A stretch of DNA of 6,323 nucleotides from the NCBI GenBank assembly GCA_002254335.1, contig NIVA01000145.1:1-6323 (forward strand), read 5' to 3'. The translations under genes and the position numbers were made by a program. Source of the stretch: Bacteroidetes bacterium 4572_114 (GTDB taxonomy: Bacteria; Bacteroidota; Bacteroidia; Bacteroidales; 4484-276). The stretch's first letter is position 1, and each line of letters starts with the position of its first letter. Positions 1 to 6,323 of the stretch are shown here, piece by piece. Below the pieces are notes generated by a model that saw only the letters and a list, made by a program, of their open reading frames with translations, searched no databases and was not told the origin of the DNA.

Positions 1-1479
1 AAACGCTCAAATTTTGCTTTGAGGCCCAGTTCATAATTCAACGATTTTTCAGGCCTAAGATACGGGTTAGGGACTTCTATACCATAATTGAATGTCCCAA
101 AGCTGCCCAGGTCGTTGATGTTGGGGGACCTGAAAGCCGAATAAACCGAGGCAATCAAATTAAGGTGATCATCAAGATGATACATTGCGGAAAAGCTACC
201 AACCACTGCCGACGGGCCAACATCAACATTGCCAAACGCATTGTCTTCGGCTTTGATTTTGTGGGCATTAAAACGGCCTCCCAGTATAAATGAGAAACTA
301 TTTACATCAATGGTATGGGAGGTAAAAATCGCGATACTTGAAGAGGTTGCCCCATCGGGATAATAACCCCTTTTGTTTATTGAGTTACCATCTTCGGTTT
401 CGATGGTTTCGCTGCTCCTTATCAAAATAATATTCAACCCCGGAAGTAAAATGCCAGGTTTCGGAGGGAAAGGAATTTACTTCAACAGTGCCGCCAAAAG
501 TATTCACCAGGTCGGTTTCATTTAAAATTTTTGCACTTCCCTCTTTTTGTTTTATCCTTGTTTCATCCGATTGCTTATACGATCCCGTAAGTATAACCTG
601 TTTAAACCACTTATTTCGGTGTGTGGCTTTTAGCCTGGCATAAGCCAGTTGCCTTATCTGTGGATTGAAATGATATTTGGTATAGCCATTGATTATTTTA
701 TCGTAGCGAGGCACACCTTCCTGTTTATCGTACTGCCAGGCAATGATTAGTTCGTTGTTGGCCGGGAGTTTAACCCTTAGTTTTGCATCACCTGAATACC
801 CGGTGTAGCCGGTTGGGGTTAGTTTGCCAATATCGCCACCGGCAACAATATCACCAAAATCCTTGTAGGTAAACCCTCCGCTAAAGGCTATTTGTTCCCC
901 ACTCAGGTTTACCTCTGCCCTACCCGTTTTTTCCATATCACCGCTCATCCATCCGGCAAAAATATTTCCTCCCACATCTAAACCGGAATTTGAAAATTCA
1001 GGTATATGGGTCAATACATTTATAACACCACCCATGGCATCGCTGCCATAAAGCACCGAACCGGCGCCCCTTACAACCTCCAGCTTATCTACAATCAATT
1101 GATCGATTGTGTTGAGGTATTGGTTGGGGCCATAGCGGAAAGTGGCGTTATTTAACCTGACCCCATCAATCATCAACAGGTTTTGGTTACCTGTGAGGCC
1201 ACGGATAAATGGCGAGCCGCCCCCGTGATTGGTTTTTTGAAGAAAAACACCGGTGGCACCAATCAGGGCTTCCGGTGATTTGCCCACCGACAGGCCTAAA
1301 ATCCTGAAACCCCCGTCTTTATCCGACACTGCCCCAACACCTGCCCCTTCAACAACAAGGTTCACTTTTTCGAGGGGCCTGTCAAATTTTGCATCGTAAA
1401 CTGTACCTGTGATTTGCTGTGCAGGAAGACAAATAAATGAGAGCAGGGAGATGAAAATTAGAGATGTGATCCTTATCAT
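1..1479 (-). pseudogene. TonB-dependent outer-membrane receptor, frameshifted, internally deleted, and cut by the window edge
   Basis: This is an outer-membrane beta-barrel receptor of the heme/siderophore-like TonB-dependent type. The preferred start is the ATG at 1479, which gives signal peptide MIRITSLIFISLLSFICLPA. The upstream ATG at 1527 sits inside an intergenic hairpin repeat and would put a charged stretch before the signal. A CarboxypepD_reg-like domain begins at residue 23 (ITGTVYDA...) but stops at about residue 67 (GLSVGK). It joins directly to mid-plug sequence (SPEAL...GVFLQKTNHGGG, SPFIRGLTGNQ, LLMIDGVRLNN, SVLYGSDAMGGVINV), so no TonB box or plug start is present. After residue 353 (...YYFD) the frame ends within 11 codons at 385. 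Skipping one base at 420 opens a frame that runs to base 1 without a stop and carries FRSPN (about 134-120) and NPYLRPE, typical receptor barrel motifs. The C-terminus is outside the window. A base-calling error could explain the frameshift, but not the in-frame gap. Substrate unknown. Confidence 0.8.
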
Positions 1480-1516
1480 TAATCTTTTTATTATTGATCC
1501 TTTTAATCCTTCACCT

Positions 1517-1727
1517 AACGTTTCCATGTCCTTTCGGACGATGGAAAGTTTTAGCCCTGACTTTCCAACGTCCGTGAGGACTTGGAAACGTTGGTTAGCA
1601 ATTTCCTAAGCGACTTTAAGTCGCTAAGGAAATATTGCCGGTGTCCTCCAGGCGATGGTAAATTTTACTACTCCCCTGACTTTCCAACATCCGTAGTCCC
1701 GAAAACTTTCGGGATGGAAACGTCAAG
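1517..1727. repeat. Composite intergenic repeat: two diverged direct copies around a palindrome
   Basis: The gap between the two receptors is filled by related hairpin units. Copy 1 (about 1528-1591) and copy 2 (about 1643-1723) are in the same orientation. Both run through a GTCCT...CGATGG element, a T-rich spacer, a nearly identical core (1555-1575 and 1674-1694, one mismatch in 21 bases), and then GGAAACGT. Local hairpins are visible: GTCC/GGAC with loop TTTC (1528-1539), GTCC/GGAC with loop GTGA (1570-1581), and CCCGAAA/TTTCGGG (1698-1713). Each is flanked by TTTCCA and TGGAAA outer arms. Copy 2 is longer because its central hairpin is larger. This looks like a dispersed, palindrome-rich intergenic element of the REP/MITE kind. 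No transposase or open reading frame is present in it. The identity of the family is not known from the sequence alone. Confidence 0.7.
1598..1638. repeat. Near-perfect 41-nt palindrome
   Basis: GCGACTT (1610-1616) and AAGTCGC (1618-1624) pair perfectly around a single T at 1617. The arms continue outward through TTTCCT and AAGGAAA with one A-A mismatch, then through GCAA and TTGC with a two-base bulge. The element sits exactly between the two direct-repeat copies. It has no T-run after either arm, so it does not look like an ordinary intrinsic terminator. It could be a transcript-stabilising hairpin, a protein-binding site or the core of a mobile repeat. Confidence 0.75.
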
Positions 1728-1739
1728 TAAACCAATATC

Positions 1740-3941
1740 CTAAAAACTAAAACTCAGACCGCCACGGATAAACCTCCCCACAGCAGGGAAAAGGTACTTT
1801 TGACCATTTAAGTAATAGCCGGTCGTGCTATAAGAAGTATTGAAAACATTTTCAACATCCAGGTATATTGTAACAAAATCCAATTTATAATCTACCCTTG
1901 CCGAAAAAACCCCGTAAGGTTCAAGTTCCTGTGTGTTTTCATCATCGAGATATAAGCTGCCTGCGCCATTATAAACGAGGGTCAAACCCAGGCCTTTATC
2001 GGGTGACCAGGAAGTGCCGAAAACATAAGATGATTTTGGGACGCCCTTTAAAAACCTGCCTTCATTTTCGCCCGAACTGAATTTAACTTCGTTATAATTA
2101 AAATTCATAAAACCGCTCCAAAAATCCCTGTACATTACTTTTACGCTTGCCTCCAATCCTGTATGCTCGGTGTCTATAATGTTTTGGAACTGCATGGTGG
2201 CCAGGTCGAAATCAATCTCATCCTTAACCTTTATAAGATACCCGGCAAGGTTGATCTCACCACTAAAATTATCTGAAAATTTATAATACTGGTAAGTACC
2301 AATTTCGTAATTGTAACTTTTTTGCGGCTTAAGTTCAGGATTGGCAAAGGGATCTGCCCTATAGGTTATCATCGGAACAGGGCCATCCTCGAAAAAGATC
2401 GCATAATTCAGTTGTTTCAAATCGGTGCGCTGGTCGATGGTTGGTGCTTTGAACGATTGATTGTAACTGACAAAAATACTTCCCGAATACCTATCAGTTT
2501 TACCGGTACTCAGGTTCAATGCAATTTTTGGGCTGAACGCCGAATTATTTTTACTATAAGAAGTGTCAGGGATTTTGCTGTTGAATTCATCCGCAATCAG
2601 GTCGTACCTCAGTCCTACAATCAATTTTAAGGGATCCAACAATTTAATTTCACCACTGAGGTAAGCAGCCGTTTTAAAGCGGTAACCATCCCCATTTGCA
2701 CCTACTGAATCAACAGGCAAATAATTGTTTTGATAGTCATTTTGAAACCCCTGGAACACGTCATAAAACTTACTGTCGAAACTACCATAATCAACCTCGA
2801 TGCCCCCGGCAATTTTCGCCCCAATATCATTGTTAACATTTAAGGCCCTTATGTTTAAACCTACCTGGCTTGTAGTGAGCTCCCTTCTCTTAGTGTCGCC
2901 ATACAAAGTTGTGTCGTACACATAAGGGGGAATAGGCCGAAATGTTAAAATATTATCGAAAAGTAGTGCTGACTGGGTATAGGTGCGTACATCATCTTTA
3001 TCTTTATATTGATATGTTAAACCTATACCGAGATCGGTTGATTGGTTGATCTTGCTGTTAAAATCCAGGCTTGCCAAATAGCGTGACTGATCGCGGCCAT
3101 CGTCCCTGAAATATGGCAACGACTGCTCCCTGTCTGCATCCAGTTCAGTTTTACTTAATTGTCCCGGTTCTTCCGATCCCAAAATTTGGTTACTTGAACT
3201 AAACGACAAGCTGGAATTTTTCCCAACAGGGAATTTCAGTTTGCCCCCAAAGGTTACCGAATTCCATTTACTATGATCTCTGAACCCATCGGTATGGTCG
3301 TTGTTGGCAAATATTTCATAATTTCCCTTCCCAAGGTTTCCACCATGGTTAAAACCAATCCCATAGCTGTTGTAGCTGCCATAATTAATGGATGCATTGG
3401 TAAAAGGTTTACCTGCCTTATCGGTTATAATGTTCATAACCCCGCCCATTGCGGCATCACCGTAAAGGGCAGATGAACCGCCCCTGAGCACTTCAACCCT
3501 TTTAATTTGATTTAAAGGTATGAGGTTCCAGCTCACCAACCCGTTTTCAACATCATTTACCGGCATACCGTCAACAAGCACGGTGATGTATTCGGCCTCG
3601 CCCCCTCCATAAAAACCACGGAGTGAAATTTGCGGGTTCAGGCCCATGCCATCGGAGGACGACATATACATCCCGGGAAGGTATTTTAAAACATTTGAAA
3701 AATCAGTTACCGGCAAAGCCTTTATCTCCTTGCCCCCCATTACTTCAATGGCCGATCCGGTATTTAGGATTTTGTTTTCAAACCGGTTTGCCGTAACCAC
3801 TACTTCATCTAATGTTATCCTTTGTAAAGTATCCGGCCCGGTAAAACTATCCTGGGCTAAAAGGTTTACCTGGTTAAAGAGTAAAACCAAAAAAAACACG
3901 ACTGATAAAATTGGCTTGGTAACTACTTTTCTTTGATTCAT
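1740..3941 (-). CDS. TonB-dependent outer-membrane receptor (intact)
   Basis: This 733-residue receptor should import a scarce ligand through the outer membrane using TonB/ExbBD energy. Residues 1-30 form a Sec signal peptide (MNQRKVVTKP, hydrophobic core, ending ...LLAQ). A clear TonB box follows (TLDEVVVTANR, 43-53), then the plug at about 55-172. Plug landmarks are ISLRGF (105-110), VLVDGMPVND (121-130), the I-K-R-V-E-V-L-R-G segment (146-154) and ALYGDAAMGGVMNIIT. The rest is a 22-strand-type barrel with many alternating aromatic strands. The protein ends in a typical porin-like C-terminus (GRFIRGGLSFSF, terminal Phe). Unlike its downstream neighbour it lacks a CarboxypepD_reg-like domain. 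Length and layout resemble iron-complex, cobalamin or metal receptors rather than SusC, and no SusD gene is adjacent. The substrate cannot be assigned. Its own promoter lies at 3984-4013. The gene ends 13 bp before the repeat element that separates it from the damaged second receptor. Confidence 0.95.
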   Translation of the reverse strand: MNQRKVVTKPILSVVFFLVLLFNQVNLLAQDSFTGPDTLQRITLDEVVVTANRFENKILNTGSAIEVMGGKEIKALPVTDFSNVLKYLPGMYMSSSDGMGLNPQISLRGFYGGGEAEYITVLVDGMPVNDVENGLVSWNLIPLNQIKRVEVLRGGSSALYGDAAMGGVMNIITDKAGKPFTNASINYGSYNSYGIGFNHGGNLGKGNYEIFANNDHTDGFRDHSKWNSVTFGGKLKFPVGKNSSLSFSSSNQILGSEEPGQLSKTELDADREQSLPYFRDDGRDQSRYLASLDFNSKINQSTDLGIGLTYQYKDKDDVRTYTQSALLFDNILTFRPIPPYVYDTTLYGDTKRRELTTSQVGLNIRALNVNNDIGAKIAGGIEVDYGSFDSKFYDVFQGFQNDYQNNYLPVDSVGANGDGYRFKTAAYLSGEIKLLDPLKLIVGLRYDLIADEFNSKIPDTSYSKNNSAFSPKIALNLSTGKTDRYSGSIFVSYNQSFKAPTIDQRTDLKQLNYAIFFEDGPVPMITYRADPFANPELKPQKSYNYEIGTYQYYKFSDNFSGEINLAGYLIKVKDEIDFDLATMQFQNIIDTEHTGLEASVKVMYRDFWSGFMNFNYNEVKFSSGENEGRFLKGVPKSSYVFGTSWSPDKGLGLTLVYNGAGSLYLDDENTQELEPYGVFSARVDYKLDFVTIYLDVENVFNTSYSTTGYYLNGQKYLFPAVGRFIRGGLSFSF

Positions 3942-3983
3942 ATTAATTAGACTTTAAATTATTAATCGAAATCATTGTGGATA

Positions 3984-4013
3984 CAAAACTATTCAAATTT
4001 TGATATGGACAAA
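3984..4013 (-). promoter_or_regulatory. Bacteroidota-type promoter for the intact receptor
   Basis: On the minus strand a perfect TAnnTTTG -7 element (TAGTTTTG, 3991-3984) lies 18 nt downstream of a TTTG -33 element (4013-4010). This matches the primary sigma consensus known in Bacteroidota. The predicted start of transcription is around 3977, giving a 5' leader of about 36 nt before the receptor ATG at 3941. The leader is AT-rich and has no strong Shine-Dalgarno, as is usual in this phylum. Confidence 0.7.
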
Positions 4014-4084
4014 AAAAAACTTGGCAAGAAATTTTGTTATTAAAATTCATAACGGGCCATTTCCATCCATCCACCTTACCATTT

Positions 4085-4093
4085 CCCCCCCCC
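4085..4093. repeat. Run of nine C in the divergent intergenic region
   Basis: Nine consecutive C residues lie in the 326-bp gap between the divergent genes, about 95 bp upstream of the rightward -7 element. A second homopolymer, nine A (4011-4019), overlaps the -33 region of the leftward promoter. The rest of the gap is AT-rich and holds no credible ORF or RNA gene. Homopolymer runs can slip during replication, but neither run lies in coding sequence, so any effect would be on promoter strength or regulator binding. Confidence 0.8.
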
Positions 4094-4188
4094 TTTCCAT
4101 TGTGAATTTGTATGATGAATGAATTTAGCCTGATTATTAATATTTACAAAAACTTAATAAAAAATTATGGTATTTTCATATTATTTTC

Positions 4189-4196
4189 TATATTTG
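4189..4196 (+). promoter_or_regulatory. Promoter -7 element for the YdjY/toroid operon
   Basis: TATATTTG matches the Bacteroidota TAnnTTTG -7 consensus exactly. The -33 position (around 4165-4170, TTATGG) is only a weak match. Transcription would begin near 4203 and leave a leader of about 65 nt before the ATG at 4268. No riboswitch-like structure is evident in that leader. This is the only good -7 match upstream of the two plus-strand genes. Confidence 0.6.
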
Positions 4197-4267
4197 CGGA
4201 TTGTCTTATTTTTTCTGATATTAAAGAAATCTATTAGTTAGTTGAGTGGTTGTTAAAATAATCTGGT

Positions 4268-4975
4268 ATGAAAATTTACATTTACCCTGTTATTGTTGTT
4301 TTGTTATTCATTTGCACCAACCTGTGCCTGCCATCCATAAAAGCCCAAAACGGCAATCCCGGCGACATCCTGAAAAAGATAAACGAGACCACCTACCTTT
4401 TGAATGATATTGAGATCAAAACCGATGACAGGACGGTTTCATTTCCCTGCAAGGTAAATATGGAAACAGGTTTGATTGAGGTTGTGGTGTGCACACCAAA
4501 AGGCAAAACCCACGAAAGTTTATTGGTTACCGAAGTTTCGCCGCTCGAATTTCAAACGGCAATTATGTTGCTGGGCCTGGACCCGGTTAACGAAATACCC
4601 GATGATGCTTCCCTGGCCGACCCGTTAAGCCCATATAAATCCATCGAAACCACAGGCGATAGCGTATTAATTTTTATTGAAACAGAGATTAACGGCAATA
4701 CCATCCGCAAAAGGGTTGAAGATTTTATCAAGGACGAATCAAAAGGCGGGGCGACCGACCATTCAACCTGGTTGTTCAGGGGGGCCGTTACCCACCAAAG
4801 CGGCCATGTCATCATCGACCCCGAAACCACGATGATCGCCACCTATCACGATCCCCTGGCAATAATGGAACTGAACACAGAATCAAAATATGATGATGAA
4901 CTTTATTATGTTAACGATAATATGAAATTAAAAAATGGCCAGGTTGTTAAATTAATTATCCAGGCACTTAACTAA
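4268..4975 (+). CDS. Exported YdjY-domain protein
   Basis: This 235-residue protein matches the YdjY-like domain family, named after an E. coli protein of poorly known function. A Sec signal peptide occupies residues 1-27 (hydrophobic core IYPVIVVLLFICTNL, then LPSIKAQ). There is no lipobox cysteine at the cleavage site, so it is probably periplasmic and soluble. Family hallmarks are a beta segment with FPCKVNMETGLIEVVV (59-74), the conserved GKTHESLLVTEVSPL (79-93) followed by a helix AIMLLGLDP, a WLFRGA strand (168-173) and ATYHDPLAIM (191-200). His82 and Glu83 in THESLL are the most obvious candidates for a metal or active site (inference). Cys61 and Cys75 are the only cysteines in the mature protein and could form a disulfide. 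It is the first gene of a probable operon: the next ATG is 4 bp after its stop. The domain call is firm; the function is unknown. Confidence 0.85.
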   Translation: MKIYIYPVIVVLLFICTNLCLPSIKAQNGNPGDILKKINETTYLLNDIEIKTDDRTVSFPCKVNMETGLIEVVVCTPKGKTHESLLVTEVSPLEFQTAIMLLGLDPVNEIPDDASLADPLSPYKSIETTGDSVLIFIETEINGNTIRKRVEDFIKDESKGGATDHSTWLFRGAVTHQSGHVIIDPETTMIATYHDPLAIMELNTESKYDDELYYVNDNMKLKNGQVVKLIIQALN

Positions 4976-4979
4976 AATT

Positions 4980-6155
4980 ATGACAAATAAATTTACAAGC
5001 ATCCTGTTAACGATAGCCCTGCTATTTGCAGCAACAGGATTTTCACAAAAACCGACTACAAAAATCAACTTGTCACTTGCCAAAGAGGTTGACCACTCAA
5101 TAAAACTTGGCCTAAAGTGGCTTTATGGACAACAGGAAGACAACGGTTCGTGGCAACATTATCCTGCCATCACCGCCCTGGTCTTATCATCCTACCTAAG
5201 GGCACATCCCAGCATCACCACAAAAGAACCTGTCATTGCCAACGGTTTCGGGTTCCTGAAAAGTTGCATCAAACCAGATGGCAGCATTTTTCTTGACGAC
5301 ATGCCAAATTACAATACTTCAATTTGCCTGGTAGCATTTAAGGATGCCAATGACCCTGAATTTAAAGATATTATCCTAAATGCAGAAAAATACCTGATGA
5401 AGCTCCAGATTGACGAAAGCGAGGATTTTACCACCGACAGTTTATATTACGGCGGCGTTGGATATGGAGGTGATGAACGCCCCGACCTTTCAAACCTGCA
5501 GTGGGCAATCGAGGCCATGGCAATCGATGACATTAGGGAGGTTGAACCGGAAAAAAAATTATCGGAAGAAGAAAAAACAAGGATTGAAAACAAAAAACTT
5601 TTCTACGGTAAAGCCCTGGACTTTTTGGCCAAATGCCAAAATCTTCAGGAGGTCAACCCCGAAGCTTACGCACAAAACGATGGTGGTTTTATGTACGAGC
5701 CCGGAAGCAGCAAAGCAGGCGGGGCCAATTCGTATGGAAGCATGACCTACGCCGGCCTAAAGAGCCTGATATATGCAAAAGTAGATAAGGGCGATGACAG
5801 GGTAAAAGCGGCCCACAATTGGATAAGTGGGAATTATTCAGTGGAAACCACACCGCTAATGGAGGATCAGGGTTTGTTTTATTATTACCAGACCATGGCC
5901 AAATCGCTGAACGCTTTTGGGGAAGAAACAATAACCGACAGCGACAACAATCAACACCAATGGAGGGACGAGTTGGCTGGCCATCTGCTAAAAATACAAT
6001 CAGCCGAAGGTTTTTGGGTGAACGAAAACGGCAGGTGGTGGGAAAATAACCCGGTGCTGGTAACGGCATATAGCCTACTGGCATTAGAAGAAATTGCCGG
6101 CTTGCCCGAATCCACCACCATCAAGAAGAGGAAAATGATTTTTAAGACGGAATAA
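4980..6155 (+). CDS. Exported squalene-cyclase-like alpha-toroid protein (prenyltransferase/squalene oxidase repeats)
   Basis: This 391-residue protein has a Sec signal peptide (1-23, ...LFAATGFSQ) and then about six helical repeats of the alpha/alpha-toroid fold shared by squalene cyclases and protein prenyltransferase beta subunits. The repeats are at about 44-73 (GLKWLYGQQEDNGSW, a QW motif), 91-120 (KPDGSIF), 135-180 (YGGVGYGGDERPDLSNLQWAIEAM), 211-266 (QNDGGFMYEPGSS...MTYAGLKSLIYA), 278-310, and 331-369 (QSAEGFW, then RWWENNPVLVTAYSLLAL). A charged helical insert lies at 186-206 (EPEKKLSEEEK). The DxDD motif of class II terpene cyclases is absent, there is no thioester CGEQ as in alpha-macroglobulins, and the protein is about half the length of hopene cyclase. 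Cyclase activity is therefore unlikely, and binding or an unknown hydrolytic role is as plausible. It lies 4 bp after the YdjY gene, implying joint transcription and possibly translational coupling. Confidence 0.85.
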   Translation: MTNKFTSILLTIALLFAATGFSQKPTTKINLSLAKEVDHSIKLGLKWLYGQQEDNGSWQHYPAITALVLSSYLRAHPSITTKEPVIANGFGFLKSCIKPDGSIFLDDMPNYNTSICLVAFKDANDPEFKDIILNAEKYLMKLQIDESEDFTTDSLYYGGVGYGGDERPDLSNLQWAIEAMAIDDIREVEPEKKLSEEEKTRIENKKLFYGKALDFLAKCQNLQEVNPEAYAQNDGGFMYEPGSSKAGGANSYGSMTYAGLKSLIYAKVDKGDDRVKAAHNWISGNYSVETTPLMEDQGLFYYYQTMAKSLNAFGEETITDSDNNQHQWRDELAGHLLKIQSAEGFWVNENGRWWENNPVLVTAYSLLALEEIAGLPESTTIKKRKMIFKTE

Positions 6156-6159
6156 TTGA

Positions 6160-6201
<42 letters not shown>

Positions 6202-6234
6202 ATACTAAACAAATATAAATATTGAGTCCGGTCT

Positions 6235-6249
6235 AAAAACGAAGTTTTT
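6235..6249 (+). terminator. Weak AT-rich hairpin, possible terminator
   Basis: AAAAAC (6235-6240) and GTTTTT (6244-6249) can pair around a GAA loop between the toroid gene and the next ORF. The stem has only one G-C pair, with the U-rich side forming its 3' arm, so it is a poor intrinsic terminator. It is listed because nothing better is visible in the 127-bp gap. Confidence 0.25.
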
Positions 6250-6282
6250 GATAATTAGCGAAATTTTATTATTTTCAAACAC

Positions 6283-6323
6283 ATGATTACAAGGAAATTA
6301 GAAAAGTTTATTAGCGCATCCAT
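6283..6323 (+). CDS. Start of a gene, possibly a DUF4143-type AAA+ ATPase (partial)
   Basis: An ATG at 6283 opens a frame reading MITRKLEKFISAS to the window edge. Many Bacteroidota AAA+ ATPases with a C-terminal DUF4143 domain begin with a similar M-I-x-R-x-L-E-K stretch just before their Walker A motif, so that family is a reasonable guess. Only 13 codons are visible and no Walker motif is in view. The ATG is preceded by an AT-rich leader (TTATTATTTTCAAACAC). No clear TAnnTTTG element was found. Confidence 0.4.
   Translation, partial: MITRKLEKFISAS

Noticed and set aside
1480..1527. Upstream start (METLGEGLKG...) for the damaged receptor
   Set aside because: This ATG lies in the hairpin repeat and adds 16 non-signal residues. 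The ATG at 1479 starts directly on a normal signal peptide.
1598..1638. Palindrome as intrinsic terminator of the intact receptor
   Set aside because: Neither arm is followed by a T-run on the minus strand, and the hairpin lies about 100 bp past the stop, within a repeat structure.
1740..3941. SusC-type polysaccharide receptor
   Set aside because: It is too short, lacks a CarboxypepD_reg-like domain and has no adjacent SusD gene.
4552..4842. Antisense open frame inside the YdjY gene
   Set aside because: It mirrors conserved YdjY codons on the other strand and has no recognisable features of its own.
5689..6084. Antisense open frame of 131 codons within the toroid gene
   Set aside because: It lies wholly inside a well-supported gene, its translation is rich in Pro/Arg/Cys without any domain pattern, and no promoter is visible.
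4980..6155. Squalene-hopene cyclase
   Set aside because: It has about half the expected length, no DxDD motif and a Sec signal peptide. Only the toroid fold and QW-like repeats are shared.

Overview
The window looks like a chromosome fragment from a Bacteroidota bacterium. The evidence is two outer-membrane TonB-dependent receptors of Bacteroidota style, one with a CarboxypepD_reg-like N-terminal domain. In addition, the divergent intergenic region carries TAnnTTTG-type promoter -7 elements, start codons have AT-rich leaders without a strong Shine-Dalgarno, and the genes have moderately low GC. No RNA gene, IS element or CRISPR array is visible.

Left half, minus strand. A complete 733-residue TonB-dependent receptor (1740-3941) reads leftwards toward a second receptor (1-1479), whose C-terminus lies outside the window. 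The second gene appears broken in two independent ways. A +1 frameshift at about base 420 moves the conserved barrel (the FRSP and NPYL boxes) into another frame. A clean in-frame gap at about base 1279 fuses the middle of the CarboxypepD-like domain directly to the middle of the plug, so the TonB box and the start of the plug are missing. Between the two receptors lies a composite intergenic repeat (about 1517-1727): two diverged direct copies of a hairpin-bearing unit on either side of a 41-nt near-perfect palindrome.

Centre. A 326-bp divergent intergenic region (3942-4267) holds one convincing promoter for the intact receptor and one for the rightward genes, plus a run of nine C and a run of nine A.

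Right half, plus strand. Two exported proteins lie 4 bp apart, probably as one operon: a YdjY-domain protein (4268-4975) and a squalene-cyclase-like alpha-toroid protein (4980-6155). The toroid protein has QW-like repeats but no DxDD acid motif and a Sec signal peptide, so it is unlikely to be a cytoplasmic hopene cyclase. Its biochemical role is unknown. This pair is the best candidate here for an undescribed system.

Right edge. An array of five perfect 7-bp repeats and a weak hairpin precede the first 13 codons of a new plus-strand gene (6283 onward). Its N-terminus resembles AAA+ ATPases of the DUF4143 type, but too little is present to be sure.

Working together: the intact receptor would import a TonB-dependent substrate (not identified; no SusD partner is present), and the YdjY/toroid pair acts outside the cytoplasm. 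The shared divergent promoter region permits joint regulation, but the sequence does not prove it.
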